Source: Chloranthus sessilifolius
Taxonomy: Eukaryota; Streptophyta; Magnoliopsida; Chloranthales; Chloranthaceae
Assembly: GCA_021018995.1 (NCBI GenBank)
Contig: CM037588.1
Location: 85,037,765-85,101,764 of the forward strand
DNA length: 64,000 bases
Reading direction: 5' to 3'
Shown here: positions 1 through 10,731 of the stretch, one piece after another
How the letters are laid out: each line of letters begins with the position of its first letter
Position numbering within the stretch: position 1 is the first letter of the stretch
Notes under the pieces: model-generated
Databases searched by the model: none
What the model saw: only the letters and a program-made list of their open reading frames with translations
Told to the model about the DNA's origin: nothing
Position numbers and translations under genes: made by a program

Positions 1-1855
1 CTTGGCCATTTACTGTGCCAAGATGTTCCTTTTGTTTTCAATAATGAATGCCTGAAGGCATTTGAATTCTTAAAACATTGTTTGATTTCAGCTCCAATAC
101 TACAGTCTCCAGATTATTCACTGCCTTTTGAGCTGATGCATGATGCATTAGATTATGCTTTGGGAGCTGTTCTTGGGCAAAGAAAGGATAAGCTGCCTCA
201 TGTCATAGCTTATGCCAGTAGATCAATGATTGATGCACAGCTCAATTACACAACAACTGAGAAGGAGCTGCTGGCAATTGTTTTTGCTTTGGAGAAATTT
301 AGGTCATATGTTTTGGGTTAACAAATTGTGGTGTTCACTGACCACTCAGCCCTGAAATACCTTCTGTCTAAGAAGGATACCAAACCAAGATTAATCAGGT
401 GGATCCTCCTATTATAGGAGTTTGAATTGCAGATTAAATATAAAAAGGGTGTGGAAAATGTGGTGGCTGACCACTTGTCTAGAATTCTAACTGCTGAGAT
501 TAATAGGCTGCCTATCAATGAATCTTTCCCTGATGAGCAACTTTTTGCTATCAGTGTACACACTCCTTGGTTTGCAAAGATAATCAACTTTTTGGCTACT
601 GGAAGAACCCCTCAACACTGGAATAAAATGGATAAAGATCTTTTCTTCTCAAAGATTAAACATTTTATTTGGGAGGATCCTTATCTGTTCAAGATTTGTG
701 CAGACCAAATAATTAGAAGATGTGTCCCTGAAGAAAACTTTCGTAGCATACTTTCCATGTGTCATGAACAGGCCTGTGGAGGTCATTTTAGTGGAAACAA
801 AACTGCTGCAAAGGTTTTGCAGTGTGGATTTTATTGGCCTACACTTTTCAAAGATGCACTGCAGCACTGTAAGTCTTGTCAGAATTGCCAGAGATTGGGC
901 AGCATTTCCAAGAGAAACTCAATGCCTTTACAGCCCATTTTGGTAGTTGAATTGTTTGATATTTGGGGGATAGATTTCATGGGACCCTTTCCTCCTTCAA
1001 ATGGTTTTAATTTCATCTTAGTAGCTGTGGATTATGTATCCAAATGGGTTGAAGCTACAGCCACTAAAACCAATGACCATAGAGTTGTCCTGAAATTTTT
1101 AAGGGATAACATTTTTTTCAGGTTTGGTTCCCCCAGAGCTATTATCAGTGATGGGGGGAACCATTTTTGTAATAAGCATTTTGAAGCTTTATTGAAAAAG
1201 TACTCTGTGACTCATAGAGTATCTACTCCATAACATTCACAAACTAGTGGACAAGTGGAGATTTCCAATAGAGAAATCAAACATATATTGGAAAAGACTG
1301 TGAAGAAGGACAAAAAGGATTGGTCCTTTAAGCTGAATGATGCATTGTGGGCATATAGGACAGCCTATAAAACCCCAATTGGCATGTCCCCATTCAAATT
1401 GGTCTATGGCAAAGCATGCCATTTACCAGTGGAGTTAAAATATAAGGCCTTGGGCTATTAAAATCTTGAACATGGATCTTAATACTGCTGGTAATCACAG
1501 GAAACTGCAGCTTGCTGAGTTGGAGGAGCTGAGAATGGATGCATACACCAATGCAAGATCTTATAAAGAAAAAGTTAAGGCTTTCTATGACAAAAATCTG
1601 CTGAGAAAAGAGTTCATAGCTGGCTCTAAGGTATGGCTATTCAACTCAAAACTTAAGTTTTTTTCTGGAAAGCTAAGATCCAGGTGGGAAGGGTCATATA
1701 CTGTCATTCAAGCATCTCCTTCTGGGGCTGTTGAAATTATGGACCCAAGTGATGGGAGAACCTTGAAAGTAAATGGTCAGAGGCTCAAACCATGCATTGA
1801 AAATACCCTGGAGCTTGTGCTGACCATCTATCATCAAGAGCCTCCACAAATCTGA
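1..1855 (+). pseudogene. Element A pol fragment: RNase H and integrase
   Basis: The fragment begins in the connection between reverse transcriptase and RNase H. The RNase H part reads [20 protein letters not shown] and continues to the typical NYTTTEKELLA; the domain ends near ADHLSR at about 485. Integrase follows, with an HHCC zinc-binding region around 760-890 (HEQACGGHF, then CKSCQNC), a catalytic core with [14 protein letters not shown] near 960 and IISDGG near 1145, then a C-terminal domain around 1620-1800 (GKLRSRWEGSYTV). These are standard Ty3/gypsy pol parts of the Athila type. The coding sequence is broken at a few places and is treated as a fossil. Confidence 0.93.
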
Positions 1856-1954
1856 TGATAAACAACTGTATCATATGTATTTTATTTGTGTTTGTTTTGT
1901 AGTTTTTACATAGTTTATGTCTCTCTGTTTTTAATCATGTTTTACACTCAATTC

Positions 1955-2230
1955 GAGAAATTTACAATATGTGAAAAATTAATTCGCAAAGAAAAAAAAT
2001 TCAATTCGAAAAGTTTAATTTTCTTTTCGAAAAGGATTTGGACTCAGAATTAATCGCTCAAAAGAATGATTAGCTTTTCGAATAGTTGGTTCTGAAGCCT
2101 TTTGCTTTTCGAAAAGTTGTTTCTGAAGCCTTTTGCTTTTCGAATGCTACTGATGCCATTCTCCCTTGTAAAAAGGACTGTTTTGAACTTTTTGAAAACT
2201 TCAAAGATGCTTTGCGAAAATTGTTTTGAG
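1955..2230. repeat. Element A spacer cluster of TTCGAA / TTTGCGAA motifs
   Basis: Between the end of pol and the env-like ORF lies an AT-rich stretch with about ten scattered copies of a motif around CTTTTCGAAAAG (variants AATTCGAAAAG, CTTTTCGAATAG, CTTTGCGAAAA). The core is palindromic. The same motif family reappears in this element's LTR at about 6995-7225, although the two places are separated by the env-like ORF and the 3' UTR. The rest of the spacer, 1856-2548, shows no gene. It includes a duplicated stretch, GAAGCCTTTTGCTTTTCGAA, twice near 2095-2145. Confidence 0.75.
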
Positions 2231-2548
2231 CATATTTAAACCCTTGCGAAGCAAGGGTTTCATATTCAAAAGCCTTCCCAGAGTGTCCTATTTCACAGAA
2301 AACTCATTTTCCTTCCATCCCTGCATGCTTTTAGAGTTCAGATCCAATTTCCTTCATATTTGTTCCATTGATTAAGCTTGAAGAGAGGGACCCTTTGCTT
2401 CTGATGCTGGTAGATTTAATCAAGCGATCCAAGATTTCAAGCAAAACCCTTGATTTTGGTATTTTTCTTTGCATATCCTCTGTTTGTGTTTTGCAAAGCT
2501 CATTTCTGTGTCAGCATACATTGTGTGAGATTCCAACAAAGTTTTAAA

Positions 2549-4989
2549 ATGAGGAAAGCTGAAAAATCACTGGCTGTAATGTTCCCTAAGTCTTCTGCTA
2601 AGAAAATTAGCAAACCCTCCACAAAAGGAAAAGCCAAAACCTCAGCCAAGAGGAAACTGTCGATGGATAAAGCTGATAAAATTGAGAAAGGGAAGAAGGT
2701 TAGACATGAGGAGCCCATCCCAGCAGCTGACCTTAGTCCTGAGCCTGAGCTTCGTCCTCTTCCTATACATTTGGTACTGCTAAACCCTTTCATTGAAGCT
2801 CAGAAGCTGATCCCAGAGCTTATTGTTGATGAAACCTTTTTCTTAAACAAACCTGAATGTAAGCTATCCTTGAACTACATTAGGGATGCTTCACTGAGCA
2901 ATATCCTAACCCCTCTTCCAGAGAAAATATATCCACGAATGGTGAGATTATGGTACCAAAACATGGTAAAAGTGACGGAGAAGGATGCTGATGTCCCTAC
3001 TCTTGTAATTTTCATTGATGATTGCGATTTAACAGTCACTTATGAAGACATTGGAAATGCCTTGGAAATACCATTTCAACATGATCCGGCTGGTCCTTTG
3101 GCTGCACCAGAGACAACTTCTTTTAGAGAAATGGCTGCACATCTAACCCAAGGCATAGTTGGGAACTGAGTCCATCATGAAGAGACTTAGCACCTCAATT
3201 TTTGATGGATTCCATTTTGAGGGGATGTTTTATGTCATTTGGCACAAAAAGAAAGAAGAACACCCATTTTGGAGGCCCTCTTTCATTTCTCTAAGGGCAA
3301 TTCTTCAATGCCCCTATGCTAATTTTGAAGCCATGGTGACATCATCAAGATGAAGAAAGATCGGAAAATAGTCGAATATACCATTTGGTAGGCTGATCAC
3401 AGCCCTACTAAGAGCCAAATTTGACATTGATGAGCAAGAGCCATTTGAGATTGTCTCTCCTCACGCTTTTGGGAAGAGGGCTTGGACTACAAGCCAAACC
3501 ATGTTGAATAGAATGAGGGAAGAGGTTGAGCCAGCCCAAGAACCTGCTATACCTGCACCAGCCCCTGCAACGCCATTGAACTGCTTACTGCACCGAGGTG
3601 ACCAGCTCTTTAGTCGCACCTATTTCACTTACAAATTTGACATTGAACAAGTCACACATTCGAGGTGACCAGCTCTTCAGCTGCACCCATTGTTGAAGAG
3701 GCCATCATCTTACCCACTTCACCTAGCACAGCTCCTATTCCTTTCCATTCCAGCAGTTCCATCACTCATAACCACCATAATCCCAATTGCATACTCTCCC
3801 TCTACACCAAACACTCTAGCCATACTTACACCACCAAATTCACCTAACAATGTCTAAGATATGGCCACAGATTTTGTTGAACACTCTCCTAGCACTCCCC
3901 TTCTCCAAAGCTTCTCAGGTTCACCTGCTCATTCAACTCATACACCTGAAATCACTCATACCCCTGAACCTGAGATATTCACAACAGAGGCTTATTCATC
4001 ATTGATGGGATCTATCTTGGAGAATATTGGGCTTGAATCATGCCCATACACAGTCCTCCTCATTTCACCCATTTGGCTACTTCCCCTTCTGACCATTTCA
4101 CCCATTACCCTCAACCATCTACATCAATTTTACCAGCCTCTACTTTGCATACCACACCCACAATTAGCCAAATCTTTACCTTTCTCCAATCCATCCAAGC
4201 CCAACTACAAATCAACACAGACAATCAGTCTGTGACAAATTCCCTTCTCCAAACCTTAGCCTCCACATCCCAAACAACCACTTTAGCCACTGTACCTTCT
4301 GTTTCTGACCAAGCAACCCAAACAGATTCGGAGGTAATAGTTTTAGATCCACCCATCCTCATTGTGTCTGACCACGCTACCCAATTATACCTGAGGCAAT
4401 ACTTTTGGATTCACCTACACCCATCCTTAATGTCACTGCTCAAGCCACTCAAACTGACCCTGAGGTAGTGCTTGTAGATTCATCTTCCCCTTCCCCCACT
4501 GCTAGAATACATATGGTCCCCTACCACTCCATTCCCATCCCACGTTTTGCCACTCTTAAAAGGGCTATGGAAGATAACCCTTACATCTTTTGCGATGTCC
4601 TTAAGGGGATTGCCGATTTCCACACTTACATCAAAACCCCTTATGAAGACCAGATTCGAAAACTTGAGCTGTTTATGAAATTTGAGAGAGAGAAGATGCA
4701 GGACCTGTTGGGCCAAACCTTTCAGATGGTTAGGAGTGAACAAAACAAGGTTACCATGTTGCAAGCACAGCTTGAACAAGAACAATTGAGGGCTACTAGA
4801 CTTGAAAAATATATTGGCCTCACCAAAAAGATCAAATATGAGGAATACACCGAGCTGCAAGCCACAATCCAGGAGAAGGCTAAATCGAGTTCAGACTCCA
4901 ATACTGACTCAAGTTCTGACTCTAACAGTGATTCCAGTTCTGAACCCATTGAACCAACTTATGATACAGATTTTGACCCTAGTTATTAG
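2549..4989 (+). pseudogene. Element A env-like ORF
   Basis: Downstream of pol is a reading region of about 2.4 kb starting at an ATG at 2549 after an A-rich leader. The N-terminus is basic and lysine-rich (KISKPSTKGKAKTSAKRKL). A central globular part around 2790-3120 has a stretch LVIFIDDCDLTV and then GNALEIP, like the conserved part of the putative plant transposon protein found in the env position of Athila elements. A proline/serine/threonine-rich middle follows at 3540-4500. The C-terminal part, 4500-4989, is probably coiled coil (MLQAQLEQEQLRATRLEKY) and ends in an acidic serine/aspartate tail. Element B has a counterpart at 38290-41542. No clear transmembrane fusion apparatus is visible, so 'env-like' is positional. 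The ORF is broken at a few places. Confidence 0.75.
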
Positions 4990-6730
4990 AATACATTGTA
5001 CATGTTTGTTTTGTTGGGTCTGTAGTATGTAATTCCTATTTTCTGTTAACTTTTGTTAATTTATAATTACTGTGCATTTCTTTTCTTTATTCTCTGTCAA
5101 TATGATTTTTGTTTTTTGTTCTTTTCATTGCTTATGCACTCCTAGACCAGTGAGGACACTGCTCATCATAGGTTTGGGGGTGTGGCAGAATTGCCAATAG
5201 TTTAGTTAACATCAGTGTAGCTTATGATCAGCAGAATTTTTGAAGATGAAGTAATTTCACACCTGTTGTTTTAAAAAATGAGGAAGTTAAAACTTTTTAA
5301 AATTAATTTCCTAGTGTAATTCTAATACTTTCATGAAGTGAATGTTAGAAAATTTCCAAAAGAAGATTGATGTTTAGTAAACCTAAAAAGAGAAAAAAAC
5401 AGTGATGATATACCTCAGGATTTTGATAGAAAACCACACCCAGTGAGATTTGGGCTTGAAATGTATTCTTTGGAGGTATGAATTGACAATTTTTTCTGCT
5501 CTCGGGACTGTTTGAACCTACTTACTATCACTAGAATGTACACATATCCAAATTGAAATAATTTGACAGCAATCATGATATTAAAGACATGATGTAAGGC
5601 CTCCTTCTGGACAGTTTGAACTTCAAAAAGCCCCACCTTTTGAAACTGCCCTTGATACACACCATTTGAGTTTTATAAATCTAAGATTTCTTTGAAACCT
5701 CATCAACCAACCTCATCAACCTCATTTGGCCTAATCCTCACTCTAAAAATTCAGAAGGTAAAGGAAAGGAAGCTGAAGAAAGGAGAGTTGGGTAACAGTT
5801 GGTGTTAGAAAAAGAAAAATAGTTGAAGGCAATGATGTATCAGCAGAAGAAGTGTGCCATTCCAGTCAATGTCATTTTGAAAAAAAAAAAAAAAAAAAAG
5901 AAGTCATTTCATTGGAAGTTTGAAAAAGAAAGAGAAAAAGATGGCCACTTTAGCTCCGAAAATTCAAAGAAGAAGATGAAATTGTGCTGAAATAAAGAAG
6001 GTGTCCATACCACCTCCTTACCTTGACTGACTTCCCAATTTTAAACTCCATTCCACCCCTTTATTCTTGATAAATTTCACCCATAAGCCACATTACAACC
6101 CAAGTTAAAGTCCTTACTGATCATAGATGGATTGAGCTGTCACATGGAGATAAGGATTTGTGTAATCTATGGTGAAAAGAAGCGGGAATTCAGAAGGCGA
6201 AAAGCAATGCCTATGCTCCACCTTACGATCCTATTTGAGAGTTGCTCTTAGTGTGAAATAGTACAACCCTCTTACTTACATGGTGAGTGAAAATCCTGGA
6301 GAGAGTTGGGTTTGAAATCAACTTATTGGGGTAACATCAAAACTGAATTTTCAAATAGAAGGCAAGCTTTTCATTAATTTGTCTTGTAAAAAAACTTTTT
6401 GACACAAACTGAGTGAATGGTGAAAGGAATTACAGCAGAATTTTAGTTTTAAACTGATATTTTCTTGATATTCCTCTCACATGGCGATCGTGTGAATAAT
6501 GATGGATGAAAGTCCGCTTATGTAACCGCATTAATATTAACTGATTTATTGGAGAAGTTTGTGGGTACCTTCACTGAAAATCCTCAGGAGACTTCACTCC
6601 TCCACTAGGGATCACCGAGGGGTTTAAAAGGCTTGTTGCATATGCTAAATGCAACTGTGCTGCCTACAAAAATGGCTTTTTCATTCTGTTTTTAAATTTT
6701 GTCTTTGCTCAGGGACTAGCAAAGCTTTGG
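4990..6730 (+). other. Element A 3' untranslated region
   Basis: About 1.7 kb with no supported gene. It has an internal polypurine-tract-like site near 5165-5177, a homopolymer A run at about 5879-5899 and otherwise AT-rich sequence. The last part, 6590-6730, which mentions a short conserved run CAGGGACTAGCAAAGCTT just before the polypurine tract, matches the same position of element C (near 48900-48935 on the other strand). Confidence 0.8.
5160..5182 (+). other. Internal polypurine-tract-like site of element A
   Basis: The site reads TAGGTTTGGGGGTGTGGCA, nearly the same as the polypurine tract next to the LTR at 6731-6740, but lies about 1.56 kb upstream of it, shortly after the env-like ORF. 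It is preceded by GTGAGGACACTGCTCATC. Matching sites with the same lead-in occur in elements B (near 38040) and C (near 50480). Confidence 0.65.
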
Positions 6731-6740
6731 TTTGGGGGTG
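6731..6740 (+). other. Polypurine tract of element A
   Basis: TTTGGGGGTG lies directly before the LTR start TGTTGAG. This is where plus-strand DNA synthesis is primed in LTR elements. Confidence 0.8.
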
Positions 6741-8584
6741 TGTTGAGAACTGGAAAATACCATTTTCCAGCTCTTAACCTGAGTCTTGATAGACCTTTGA
6801 GAGTACTAAATAAGTGTTTTTAGCAGCTAACAATGAAGGCAGGCTTGACCCTGAAAGCAGCTTAAAAGTGCCAAAAAGATGATGACTCATGCTAATCTAG
6901 GGAAAGAAGGAGAAGGAACAACCTCACTGGCTGTCAAAATGCCTAAACTAAAGAGGACAAATGCCTGATTTCAACCTGGAAAGAGGTTTGGAGCTATTCG
7001 AACAGAAGAATGCAGAACAAAATGCTTTTCGAAAAGAACCTGAACTTTGCGAAAAGAACTAAAAGCTCCAGGCTTAGTTTTCAAAGAGCACCTAAACTCT
7101 TCGAAAGGATTCCTGACCTATTCGAAAAGAAGAAAACTCCTTGCGAACAGCACCAAAACTGTGCGAAAAGAGCTTCAGAAGTCACAGTACTTTGCGAAAA
7201 GTTCTCAAAACTGTGCGAAATGATATCCTGAAGATTCCTAATATCTGCAAGGGCAATTCAGTAATCTTTGCACGTGCCCCAATGCATTTAAAAACCCAGG
7301 GATATTCCGGAAGATTCTGAGCATGAACCAAAGGCATATTCCACCCCATGTGAACACCCAAAGATGAAATTACTTGGCGGGAACTTCTAGAAGCTCAACC
7401 AGATTTTTGAATTACATAACAGAATTGATGCTTCTGTCACCTGATTGGCTGAACCAGATCAAGCAGTTCTGATTGGCCAAAACAAATCTGGATCCTTGTG
7501 CTCGACTCCTATTGGTTGATACAGATCTAACCAATTCTGATTGGTTGATACACATCTGAGCTAGACTTGGGGAAAACTATAAATAGACGAACCATTTGCC
7601 CAATTTGGGTATCCAGATTTTGAGTTTCATTTTTATTGCCCCATTTCCATTTCAGATAGCTTGTCTGAAACTTCTGTAATAGCCTATCTTTTATTTGTAA
7701 TTGAGAACTGTGAGATAAACTCTGTAATTCATGTGAGAATTGTATTCAAGACAACAAATCTGAGAGTTGTTTAAGCTGTGCTCTCTAATTGTAATGGTGA
7801 ATTTGAAAAGGTTGCTGTGAACTATACGTTCTCAATCGGATTCGTGTTAAGGGTTCCCTGTGATCTCCTTATTCATTAGATTCCTTTAGATTTACTATTT
7901 TTAAAGTAATTTTCCTTAATTCATTGTCCCTGTGAGAATTTGCGTTTGTAACCTGATTTCTCACAGCATTTGTAGTGGTGTTTTTTATTCTTAATCAAGG
8001 ATTCAGATTGAAGACTGTTGGATGATCTATGTCTATTGAAGTGGACAGACCATAGCCATAAGTTCAACTCAATTCCAATCCTTGAGTAGGATTACTTTCT
8101 CTTGCATCTGTGCTGGTAGCCAGATGAAGAATTGGATAATATCTCATGTGTTTTACATTCATTCTCATTCTGCAATCAAGTACTAAGTCGAAGTTAAATA
8201 TTATTTCTCCATTCTTATTGATTTACATCAAATCTCCCCAACTCGGATCTGGATCATTTGGTTTAATTTTTACTTTTCTCATTTAGTTATTGTGACAAAT
8301 TCAACCTCCCATCTTATGTGCTTTGTAGATAGGATCAGAGGTCAGATCTGGTAGCTCAGACTTGGAGGTTTATCTTACATTTTAAATCAATTCCTTGTGG
8401 ACGATCTTGGACTAACTTACATTTAAAACTTGCTACAATTGACCCTGATCCTGCAGGCTAATTAGCTTCTCTCTGTGCTGATATTTCTTTATTCTTTTTA
8501 GTTTTCCAAATTCAGTATAATTCATCATTTACAAATCTGTTTTCAAAACACAAATAAATCATGCACACTTAGAATAAAGCAACA
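6741..8584 (+). repeat. 3' LTR of element A
   Basis: The LTR starts TGTTGAG after the polypurine tract and ends AACA at 8584, where the opposite-strand gag of element F resumes. Length is 1844 bp. The terminal TGTT...AACA inverted repeat is shared with elements B and C (F begins TGTT and ends CACA). U3 carries the TTCGAA / TTTGCGAA motif cluster at about 6995-7225. A TATA box lies at 7578-7585. The only partner LTR would be outside the window, so no age can be given. Confidence 0.88.
7578..7585 (+). promoter_or_regulatory. LTR TATA box, element A
   Basis: TATAAATA in the context AAAACTATAAATAGACG. The same box with the same surroundings is found in both LTRs of element C, which supports it as the core promoter of this LTR type. 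Confidence 0.7.
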
Positions 8585-10391
8585 TAAAGGCAAGTTGATC
8601 TTCACTTGTTTAAATGTTTTCATCATTTCTTCAACTTTAGCATTCCCCTTATCAAAAGGAGAAGGTGCTTGAAGTGCATTGGGAAATGGCAAATGAGGGA
8701 CTGATCTCTCATTTGCTGCCTTAGCAATCTCATCAATTTTTTTCTTATTTTTATTTTCATTTTTCTGTTGGGGTTCATCAACACCCCCCTTATTTATCAT
8801 ATGCTGCTCCTGTTGCATATCATGATGGGTTGTTCTTTCATTTCTTGTATTCTTCTCAGACTCAACACCAACCTTGTTGTCAACTAGCCTCCCACTTCTC
8901 AAAGTGGTGACATATTTAGCTTCCTCATGTGATGAAAAAGCTTCATCCACCATATACTACCCTTTGGGATTGTTCAAAGGCTGACTAGGCAGTCTTCTCT
9001 CTTCTCTCCTAGTCAAAGTGTTAGATAGTTGACCAAGGGTGTCCTCTATCTTCTTAATACTTTGGCTATGGGAGCTCACTGTTTGAGACAAAGAGCCCAA
9101 GTTCTACAATGAAGCCAGAACCTGCTTTTCAAATGAGGGAGTTCTAAAGGTGCTAGGGCTAGTGCATTTTGATGCACAGGTTGTGTCATTGGCTGGGCCA
9201 TAGGCTGCTAATATTGGAGCTTTGGGAAGAAATTCTGTTGATAAGGCTGAGCATTTATATAGGGCATTGGCACTTGCTGTTACTGGTTTTGGAAATTATC
9301 TTACCTCCACCTCAAGTTGGGGTGGTGTCTCCAAGGATAACCAGCAGCTGGCTGCTGTCCATAGGATTGAGCAGCATTAGCATGCTCCATAACTAGATCT
9401 GAAAATTGTGCAGTAGAGGGACATTCTTCAAGAGAGTGACTGGGAGACTAACATATCAGACATGCCTCTTTCACTTTGACAGCCATTGGAGATTGCATTG
9501 CTCCCATGAGCTTATCAAACTTCTGAGTCAAGCTATCTACCTTTCTCTCATGATCATTGTAACTAGTGACCTCATACATTCTCCCTTTTATTGTGTTCTC
9601 TTTCATCAAGTTAGCTGGAGACTCAATGTCTCTAGACAAGGTCTCCTGCTGCATTGAGTTCTCTCTAATAACCTCAAACAATTCCCATGCTTCCTCAACT
9701 GTTTTATGAAGGTATGTACCTCCACAAGAGGCATCCACCATATTTCTGCTTTTTGAATCAATTCCTTAATAAAAAATTTATACAAGTTGTCATTAAGGAA
9801 TTTGATGATGGGGGCATTACCTTAACAGCTCTTTGAATCTTTCCTAATCCTCATGGAAGCTTTCGGTTGAGAATTGAGAAAATGATATGATGCTTTTCTT
9901 CAACTGACTTGTTCTAGTCATGGGAAAGAACTTAGCTAGGAATTGACATTGCAGGTCATTCCAAGAGTTAATAGTGTTAGTTGGGAGCATAGACAACTAG
10001 GCCCTGGCTTTGTCCTTTAATGAAAAAGGAAATAGCCTAAGCTTGGTGGGTTCTAGCCCCAAACCAGCAATATTAAAAGTAGTACACAAAGCAAGAAATT
10101 CATCAACATGTTTATATGAGTCTTCTTTACTCAATCCATGGAAAGAAGGTAACATTTGAATTGTTGAAGACTTGATTTCATAATTTCCCTGTACAATAGG
10201 AAATTATATACAAAAAGGAGAATTATATGCACCAGGTGCAAAATATTCTCTCAACAATCTAGGCTGCTCACCCATGTTAGCAGTCTCAGATTCAGCAAAA
10301 GTATGTGTAGCTTGTCTAGACCTAAGAATCCTCTCAAAATTTAAGATTTAAGGGTAAAATCTCAGGGTTGAGAGTTCTTCTTCCAAACATA
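8585..10391 (-). pseudogene. Element F gag region
   Basis: The minus strand encodes recognisable Athila-type gag pieces. There is an N-terminus MFGRRTLNPE near 10391 (compare MLGRRSLNPE in element B). A middle part at about 9448-9741 contains GGTYLHKTVEEAWELFEVI and ends at EACLIC, the start of a zinc knuckle. A C-terminal part at about 8585-8953 has TTLRSGRLVDNK and MKTFKQVKINLPL. It matches the gag of B and C in order. It is broken at several places and interrupted by element A. Confidence 0.85.
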
Positions 10392-10707
10392 CACCACACA
10401 CAAACACAAAGTACAACACACAAAATCACAGCACAGATTTCAACAAACAAACAAACACACAAGTTAATACTACAAATTTAAAAATTCATAGGTCTAGAAA
10501 TATAAAAGAGGAAAGAAATGCAAACTCAAGCACAACTTGTTCTTATCTTTTAGAAAAATTGCTCTTCTCAGTCATAGTGCAAAATTTGTGAAAATTCAGA
10601 AAACTACAAAAACTAACCAAAGCAGTTAGTTAAACACCTAACAGGTGAAGACAGATTTAAAACTAAAATAAGAAAAAACATAGATCTACCAATTCTAAAA
10701 ACACAGG

Positions 10708-10725
10708 TCCCTGACAACGGCGCTA
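10708..10725 (-). other. Primer-binding site of element F (tRNA-Asp type)
   Basis: On the plus strand this reads TCCCTGACAACGGCGCTA. It matches the 3' end of plant tRNA-Asp (TCCCCGGCAACGGCGCCA) except at three positions, all C-to-T or G-to-A transitions. It lies six bases inside the LTR end. Confidence 0.85.
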
Positions 10726-10731
10726 AAAACT

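Larger units (their letters stand above)
1..8584 (+). mobile_element. Element A: Athila-like Ty3/gypsy LTR retrotransposon, 3' part
   Basis: This is the 3' portion of an LTR retrotransposon whose 5' half lies left of the window. Parts in order are the end of pol (RNase H and integrase), a spacer with TTCGAA-type motifs, an env-like ORF, a long 3' UTR, a polypurine tract and a 3' LTR beginning TGTTGAG and ending AACA. The order pol, env-like ORF, long 3' UTR is that of the Athila group. The right edge falls inside the gag of element F, which runs on the other strand, so A is younger than F. The first five bases after the LTR are TAAAG, the expected target duplication; its partner would be outside the window. 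The coding parts are broken at several places. The LTR resembles that of element C, so A and C are related families. Confidence 0.9.

Noticed and set aside
2450-2548. An upstream start for A's env-like ORF giving a hydrophobic N-terminus
   Set aside because: The stretch resembles leader sequence; the ATG at 2549 follows an A-rich context and begins the basic region. A signal-like segment cannot be excluded.
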